A DNA stretch of 64,000 bases, taken from NCBI GenBank assembly GCA_005656395.1, contig SRSI01000023.1:806001-870000 (forward strand). Reading direction: 5' to 3'. The DNA comes from Strongyloides papillosus (Eukaryota; Nematoda; Chromadorea; Rhabditida; Strongyloididae). Position numbers and translations under genes: made by a program. Shown here piece after piece: positions 57,370 to 64,000 of the stretch; the first letter of the stretch is position 1, and each line of letters opens with the position of its first letter. The notes beneath the pieces are model-generated. The model saw only the letters and a program-made list of their open reading frames with translations. It was not told where the DNA came from and made no database searches.

Positions 57370-59099
57370 TTTAATTATTTTATTTTTGTTTATTTTTTTA
57401 AACTTTGTATGTATAATGCTGTAAATATTATTAACATATCACAATATATTATTTTTACCTCACTGGAATTTATTTCTTTATACAACTTTTTTCCCTTCTT
57501 TTGATGTTTTTATTGAGATGGTTAATTGGGAAATTTAAAAAAAAATGTATGTATTTTACAATAATTGAGTGATTAGTTTTATAAATAGATAACTGCAACT
57601 AGATTGAATTGCAATAACAAATGTTTTGCAATAAGACATTCAAAAAACAATATTGAATCATATTATAATATATTTAATATACCCTATTACATTTTTACTT
57701 TAAATTGAACTTATTACATGCATGAATTTTTAATTATCAGATGTCCTTACGAAATTTTAAATATTTATAAGGACAATAAATGAAGTAATTATCCTTTTGT
57801 AATACACTTAGTCCACTGAAACTATCAACCTTTCTTTTATATAAAGTTATATTATAAAATTTGTATATGAATAATACTAATTATATTTTCAATTTATTTT
57901 TATTAACTTTCTTACATCAAAAGTTTCAATTGCCTTTTTTGTCTATTATTATAGCTTGTTGTAATTCTTTTATCAAATAAAAATATTCATTTTTAAAATA
58001 TTTACATTCATACTTATTTTAATTTGTGACAATTATATTTTTAATATCTGACCATCTACTTCTTTTTATTTTTTTGTTAGCATTTAAGTTATGATAAAAA
58101 GATATTTTAATTTATCATTGATCACATAAAAATATAATTTTAATCATTCAAGTGACTTTAAAAAACTTATCTTTATTTTTTATTGTTCCTTTTTAAAGAT
58201 ATATTATTTTTATCATCATAATAAAAACCATTTACCTAATCTATTGAAAATAAACTGCTTTTTTTAAAAAAAATAAGTATTTTTTTGTTGATGTTTATAT
58301 ATATCATTTACTTGTTAATTCACCTCTCCTATACATCTCAATTACATAATTTTTTAGATATGTTAAATATCCTCTACCAATTAAAAGTTTTCAAAATAAA
58401 CTAATTAGAATAAATAACATTTTTATTAGCTTTTAAGTATTAAAATACAAAAAAATTCCAGATCCCATTCAATCATTACTCATACAATAATAAATTTCAT
58501 AATAAATATCATATCCATTTAAAATCATTAAACATTCTCCAAAAATGATCTCCCTTAAATTTTTAAATACCTTTTTATTCCTCTAAAATATCTTAAATAA
58601 AATTGATAGCATAGAGAGGGAAAATAAAAAGAGGGAATGAATGTGTATGGATATTAATGTATCAATTTAATACTCCTTCTCATTATCATAATATACACTT
58701 TTATAACTACTACTTTAACATTTTGATCTCCACCTTTTAGGATATCTTCTTTTAATTTAACCATAATTCTAAAAGTAACTTTGATTACTTTCTCTTTCAA
58801 AAACTAATATTGTATAATGTACCTTTTGTTGTCTAAACTTTTTGTGGTATGGTAAAAAAGGAATGAAAAGAAGATAAAAGTTTAATTTTATAAATCATGA
58901 TTTAGGAACAGTTGGAAATTATCCTTTTAACATCTTTATCTTTACAACAATAAAGGCTATTTTTTATGGTGGAAAAAAAGTTTAATTTTATTAATATTTA
59001 AGGGAAAGATTTTGATATAATATAGTATATTTTTAAATTTAGATTTTAGCTTAACATTCATATTAAAAAATATTGTATTTTTTTATATTCTATTAAATA
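57370..59099. other. AT-rich intergenic DNA
   Basis: No gene supported. Around 58500-58760 it is rich in C/T on the plus strand. It should contain the 3' end of the 1022-residue gene and the promoter of the cuticlin gene. Confidence 0.4.
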
Positions 59100-62000
59100 A
59101 TGCTATTTTTATATTTGTCTATATTTTTTTATATTTTCAATCTATCATATGGAAGTCATTTCCTAACTAATTCCATTACATGTAAGTTCATAAACTCATT
59201 AATTATTATCAATTTTTTTCTATCATTAGCCGACCCAATGATTACATGTTCCACGAACTCAATCATGTTTACAGCCAACACAACACACCCATTTTACGGA
59301 AAAGTTTTTGTCAAAGGATACTCAACCGATTCAAATTGTTACATATCCGGTAAATCATCAACTTCCCTCAAAATATCATTAAATTTCGAATCATGTGGAT
59401 TAAGAAGAAGTAGAGAAGTTAATGGATTATCGGTAACAACAACAATAATAATATCATTTCATCCAATGTTTATAACAAAAGTTGATCGTGCCTTTAAAGT
59501 TAATTGTTTTTATACTGAACCAGTAAAAAAAGTTGCCCAAAAATTAAATGTTTCCGATGTACCTGTTGAGACAATACATATCAATGCTCCACTACCGACA
59601 TGTAAATATGAAATATTAGAAGGTAGCAGTGAAGGGAAACCAATACGTTTTGTTAGGATAGGCGATGTTGTCTACCATAAATGGTCATGCAATTTCGATG
59701 AAATGGGTAATGAATTACCAAAATACTGTATGATAGTACATAGTTGTTTAGTTAATGATGGACAAGGTGGTGATGATATAACTGTTATAGATGAGAAAGG
59801 TTGTGAAGTTGATGGATATATATTAAAAAAAATTAATTATATCAGTGATATGGAAGCTGGACAGGTATCTAGTGTATTCAAATTTGCAGACAAAAATAGT
59901 CTAGTATTTAATTGTCAAATATCATTGACTATAAGAGACAAAATAAATGGATGTGAGGTAATTCAACCTACATGTGTAACATCAACTGCAATCTCTTTTA
60001 AAGGAGAAAATCAGATAGACAAGACAACAAAAAATAATATTATAGGAAATCATCCCATTGTTGAGGATAATAATAACAATGATTTATTAATAAGTCATGT
60101 TGGTATACCACCACGATCAAGTAATCATTCATCAAATGATGATAACGTTATCGAAGTACCACCTAGTATTTTTGTTGGTGAGGAAGAATCTGAAGATGGT
60201 GAAGAGTATATTATCAGTGATGCAAAAACCTTTTCTAATAATCTAACAACACAACAAAAAAATTTATTATATAAAAGGCATGGTATGTTTTATAATTTTA
60301 TATATTAAGACAATTTACAGTACGTAAAGTGAGAAAAATTGCTGATTTTGATTTACCAGAACAAACTTTAATTGTTCTTGGTATTGAAGATACTCTTTCA
60401 CCTATCTCACCAACATCGAGTAAGTTTTTTTTTGGATTAAAATAAACAAATAATAACTAAAAAAAGTACAAAAAATATATAAATGGCTTATAATAGTTTT
60501 GTTAGTTATTTAACTAATGTGAACCAAGTGATTGATAATATTCTGCTAGTACACCCCATGCCTTCTGTCCCATAAATCCTTGTGGTGGTGATTGTCCATT
60601 TCTAGCTATTTGTCTCATTAATGTTCCTGATATAAATAGGAAATCATCCCTACGACTATCATCATAAAAATCCATCTGTCCTAGTCTTTTATCATATGCA
60701 GCAACTCTAAATGGCAAAATTTGTATACCTCTAAGTCCCGGTGTCATTGATAAAATTTTCGATCCATGAGTTGGATCATACAAAAAGTCACCAGTATCAG
60801 GATTTTGTATACCAGCAGGATCTCTACCAACAATATAACAATCAACACCAGCTGCAATTCTTGCTTTACAATGCCATTGTACTTCTGTTGGTCCAGCATA
60901 TAACATAGGTGATGGAAATATAGATATAACTGTCCATCTTGGATCAAGTATCCCTTCCTCCAAAACGGCTAAATGTTGTTTTATTCTAACATTTAATGGT
61001 ACATCGTCATCTTTTGTCCAACCTCCAATAGGATGTAATAGTAACATAGGATTTTTGTATCCTTGTGCTAATAATTGTTCTCTTGTTTGTCTCATAAGCA
61101 ATGCATGACCATTATGAATAGGATTACGTATTTGAAAAGCGAAAATAGCGTCACAATTAGCATTATAAAATATTTCTCTTAATTCACGGGGTGTATGTCG
61201 ATAGTCATCCAAACCATCATTATAGTTAATTCTTTCAAATACAATCAAATCACCACCAATACACCAATTACCCTGTTGACGGATTTTACTTATCCCTGGA
61301 TGTCTATTATCATTATAACCATAAATTCTACAAATTCTTTCCTCCTTTCTATGTGCATATATTTCAATATTCTCCAGGACACCTAAATATTTTCCTTTAT
61401 ATTTTAAACCAACTTGTGTATTAGTACCAATTTCTATACATTTTTGTTCATTGACAGCCAAAACAATCGGTATTGACTGTGAGGAACTACGATTACTTTC
61501 GGGTCTATATCTTTCACTACCATTGTCATCAAATTTAGCGTAAGAATCATAAATTTGTCCAAAATGCAAACATTGTAAATATTGTCTTTCTCTCATAAAT
61601 CCATTTAATGGACTAGCCCATCCCTCAGCTAATACTTGCATCCATTGTAAATCATCTAATGTTAAATCAACGGATGGGAATGATTCAATTTGTTTTTGAT
61701 ATGTCTCAATTTGTTGTGGATTACCAAAAAGTTCTTTAATACCGTGCTCATAATATTCTAAAGCACAATCTTCTGGGATAAGACCATGATCATATAATAA
61801 ACCAAAACATCTCTCTACACAACCGTGTTCTGTGTTACCAGCGGCATCTAATACTAATTTAGGATTTGTTGGTACCTCATAAACATCATCAATTCCAGTA
61901 AACCCTTTAATCAAACCAGCTCGAGCTTTTTTGTACAAATTTTTAGGATCTCTTTTTTCACAAATATTTAATGGTGTATTAACAAAAATCTCAAAAAACA

Positions 62001-63596
62001 TCAAACCAGCTTCTTCATGTTTTTTTCTTGCTTCCTCTCTTTCGGCAGCTGTTGGTGATATAAGACTAACAAGTGTTATTATACCACAATCAGCAAAAAG
62101 TTTAGCTGTCTCAGCAACTCTCCTGACATTTTCTTTTCTCTCCTCTAACGTAAAACCTAAATTACTACATAGTCCTTGTCTCATATTATCACCATCAAGA
62201 ACATATGAAGGTATCCCTACTCTACTTAATAATTGCTCTAATCTCATTGAAATAGTTGTTTTACCAGCAGCCGGAAGACCTGTAAACCACAAAGTACATC
62301 CACGAAATTGTGGATATCTTCCTAAATTTCGGGCACGTTCATCTCTCGTTATTTTATGAAATTGTTGTGTTACATTTGTTGACTAAAAAATAATATGAAT
62401 GACAATAGTTTTGATGATAATAAGTTAGTTTAAATAATACATACCATTTTGTGAATAATTTACTCTTTGTCTAACTATATCTATAATTCTTTCTTTTATT
62501 TTTATATCTTTATAAATATATGTCCTCTGTTTTCTTTTTAGTTTTTAAAATAAAAAGGAAACAATCACTAAGTTTTCTCTAAATAAAATAATTATAAAAT
62601 AGTATTATAAAAACGAAATTTTTTCATTCTAACTTCATTCATTAGATAACGTTAACAGAAAGTACAAACAAAGTTTTAAGTATTATAGATAAAAGAAAAA
62701 AACAAATAATATTAAAATGAAACATTTTACTTACTAGCCTAATAGTATTTAACATTATTTCAATCAATATTCGAATAAGTCTCTATTTATGCATTATGAT
62801 ATGGGTATATATAAATATTGTAATATTAATAGATAATGAAAAATATAATGATTAACTGAGAAACAGGAAGAAAATTGTATCTATTGTTTTATTTTAATAA
62901 AATTACTTTACAATTCCTCCACTCAATTCTTTTTCTCTAAAAACGCTTTGTTATTAAAATATAAATAATAAATGTTTTTATCGCCAAAATTTTTCATTTA
63001 TGATAAATAGATTACATGAGAAAGTAATATTATTAATTGTTATATTTTATATTAATTTATAAGAGCTATCTGTATCTTGTCAAAGTTTATATTATGTAAT
63101 ATACCCCCAATTTTAATCAATTTTCTTCCTCTTTTAATATGTATTTTACTCATTTAAAAATTTATACATGTAATTATAGTATAATGGTGAAATACGATAG
63201 TATAAAGAAAGTAGGAAATAAAATAAAACATAAAACTTTACTTATAACTTTTTGTTAATTATTTAATATAATATTTATTTCTACACTAATAATATAATTA
63301 AAATAAATATATAATTAAATACATATACGTATATATATATACAAAATATATATATAGAACATAAACTATATTTGGTCTTTTCAGATGGCATATCATCAAA
63401 TGAGATAAGAACAGATGAAGCTCTCAAAGACTTGGAGTCCCATCAAAGGAATGATACAAGGAAATGTGTTAATCAACAAATATTAACTTATCTTTTAATA
63501 GGCACTATATTTATTACAATAATGCTTTTCACTTTCCTCCTCCTCCAACTAAAGAAGGTATATAGAAGTGAAGTAAACGATGGATTTCAATTTTAA
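59100..63596 (+). CDS. Cuticlin-like ZP-domain membrane protein
   Basis: Four exons: 59100-59181, 59230-60282, 60321-60419 and 63385-63596. Introns are 48, 38 and 2965 nt, all GT..AG and all phase 1; joined length 482 codons. Signal peptide (about residues 1-18), then a ZP domain with the nematode cuticlin signature: HPFYGKVFVKGYS, IGDVVYHKWSC, YCMIVHSCLVNDG, DEKGCEVD and FKFADK. Then an acidic linker, a basic furin-like site (RHVRKVRK), DLPEQTLIVLG, and a transmembrane helix in exon 4 (LTYLLIGTIFITIMLFTFL) with a short cytoplasmic tail. Cuticlins are cleaved and polymerise in the cuticle. The last intron holds the PAPS synthetase gene on the other strand. The 48-nt first intron is readable through, so the unspliced form could mislead gene finders. 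Confidence 0.85.
60514..62447 (-). CDS. pps-1: Bifunctional PAPS synthetase (APS kinase + ATP sulfurylase)
   Basis: Exon 2 is 60514-62382. Exon 1 contributes only the start codon (62445-62447), followed by a 62-nt GT..AG intron (62383-62444). Product 623 residues, matching animal PAPSS (about 620). N-terminal APS kinase: P-loop GLPAAGKTT (36-44), DGDNMRQGL, NLGFTLEERKENVRR and IKGFTGIDD. C-terminal ATP sulfurylase: QIRNPIHNGHALLM (HxGH nucleotide site, ~residue 425) and GRDPAG. It makes 3'-phosphoadenylyl sulfate from sulfate and ATP for all sulfotransferases. All key motifs are intact. It lies entirely within the last intron of the cuticlin gene, antisense to it. The C. elegans orthologue is pps-1. 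Confidence 0.95.
62448..63384. other. Cuticlin intron DNA upstream of PAPS synthetase
   Basis: AT-rich, no ORF. It must hold the promoter and 5' leader of the PAPS synthetase gene. A TATATA-repeat tract at 63326-63357 lies shortly before the splice acceptor (ttggtcttttcag) of the last cuticlin exon. Confidence 0.5.
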
Positions 63597-64000
63597 CAGT
63601 GTTTATATATGAATTTTTATTGTTCCTTAAACATGTAAAAATTAAGTTTTCATGTTTTTTGAAAGAATTCTTTACTTATTTATTATTGTTTATTCATTAA
63701 ATTCTAAGGTATATTATAAACAAAATACTAAAAAGTTTTTGTTATCTTATGATAATCTTATGATATTTAGATTATTAACAATGAAAAAAAATTACCATAA
63801 ACAGAAAATTTCTAATTCTTTCAATGTTACATTTTTTAAGGCTCTCAATATTTATGGTTATTGTTAAAAAAAATTTCTTAACAAATCATCTTTACTCTTT
63901 TCTTAATTAGTTGTATAAATTTATATAAATCAAAGTTCAAGGTACTTAATAAAAATCAAAATCATTCATTTTACTTCTTTTTTTGACAACATTAATTGGG
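63597..64000. other. Downstream DNA at window end
   Basis: Follows the cuticlin stop codon. A 71-codon open frame at 63652-63867 has no coding look. AATAAA at about 63948 may end the cuticlin transcript. Confidence 0.4.

Noticed and set aside
63652..63867. 71-codon ORF at the window end
   Set aside because: Composition is that of AT-rich non-coding DNA.
1..64000. CRISPR arrays, operons with ribosome-binding sites, rRNA
   Set aside because: None present; introns and gene content are eukaryotic.

Overview
The window looks like a very AT-rich, intron-poor nematode nuclear genome. The evidence is a cuticlin-type ZP protein, small secreted transthyretin-like (TTL) proteins, fused PAPS synthetase, M13 peptidases, introns of only 36-62 nt with GT..AG ends, and Tc1/mariner, Ty3/gypsy and RTE-like elements. 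The base composition and tiny introns resemble Strongyloides-like (clade IV) worms; that placement is inference.

Layout. 1-1440: long-arm inverted-repeat (foldback) element. 2893-5724, 15.5-17.4 kb and 26.5-28.3 kb (continuing at 31.0-31.5 kb): three diverged copies (units A, C, B) of one locus. Each carries a two-exon secreted TTL-like gene on the minus strand plus more than 1.5 kb of similar non-coding DNA upstream of it. The copies have been split by different transposons. Unit A holds a Ty3/gypsy element (5725-12562) whose two LTRs are themselves broken by a 946-bp Tc1-like element and a piggyBac-like MITE. A decayed RTE-like LINE follows (12.7-15.5 kb). Unit C is followed by a dead mariner (17356-20167) interrupted by a 1.7-kb repeat-rich insert, then by an intact-looking gypsy with identical 95-bp LTRs (20469-24477). 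Unit B contains a 2675-bp element with ~810-bp inverted arms (28348-31022). 32.6-36.3 kb holds a decayed DIRS/PAT-like retroelement with a second 946-bp Tc1-like copy in it. 37.0-40.5 kb is a less AT-rich island with two unrecognised coding stretches, one intact (216 codons) and one broken.

43.4-49.2 kb is a tandem pair of short secreted M13 (neprilysin-like) peptidase genes, duplicated with their upstream DNA. From 50.3 kb on come ordinary-looking genes: a Ulp1/SENP-like protease with a disrupted or ultra-short-intron 5' region; a small beta-propeller-like protein; a divergently transcribed 1022-residue helical protein with faint NELF-C/D-like features; and a cuticlin/ZP gene whose last intron contains a complete, antisense PAPS synthetase gene.

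The host genes here do not form one pathway. The clearest organisational stories are the triplicated TTL locus used as a landing pad for transposons, the tandem M13 pair, and the nested PAPS synthetase. Exon models were made by eye from splice signals and reading frame; distances and lengths were counted from the sequence, and similarity statements come from family knowledge, not searches.
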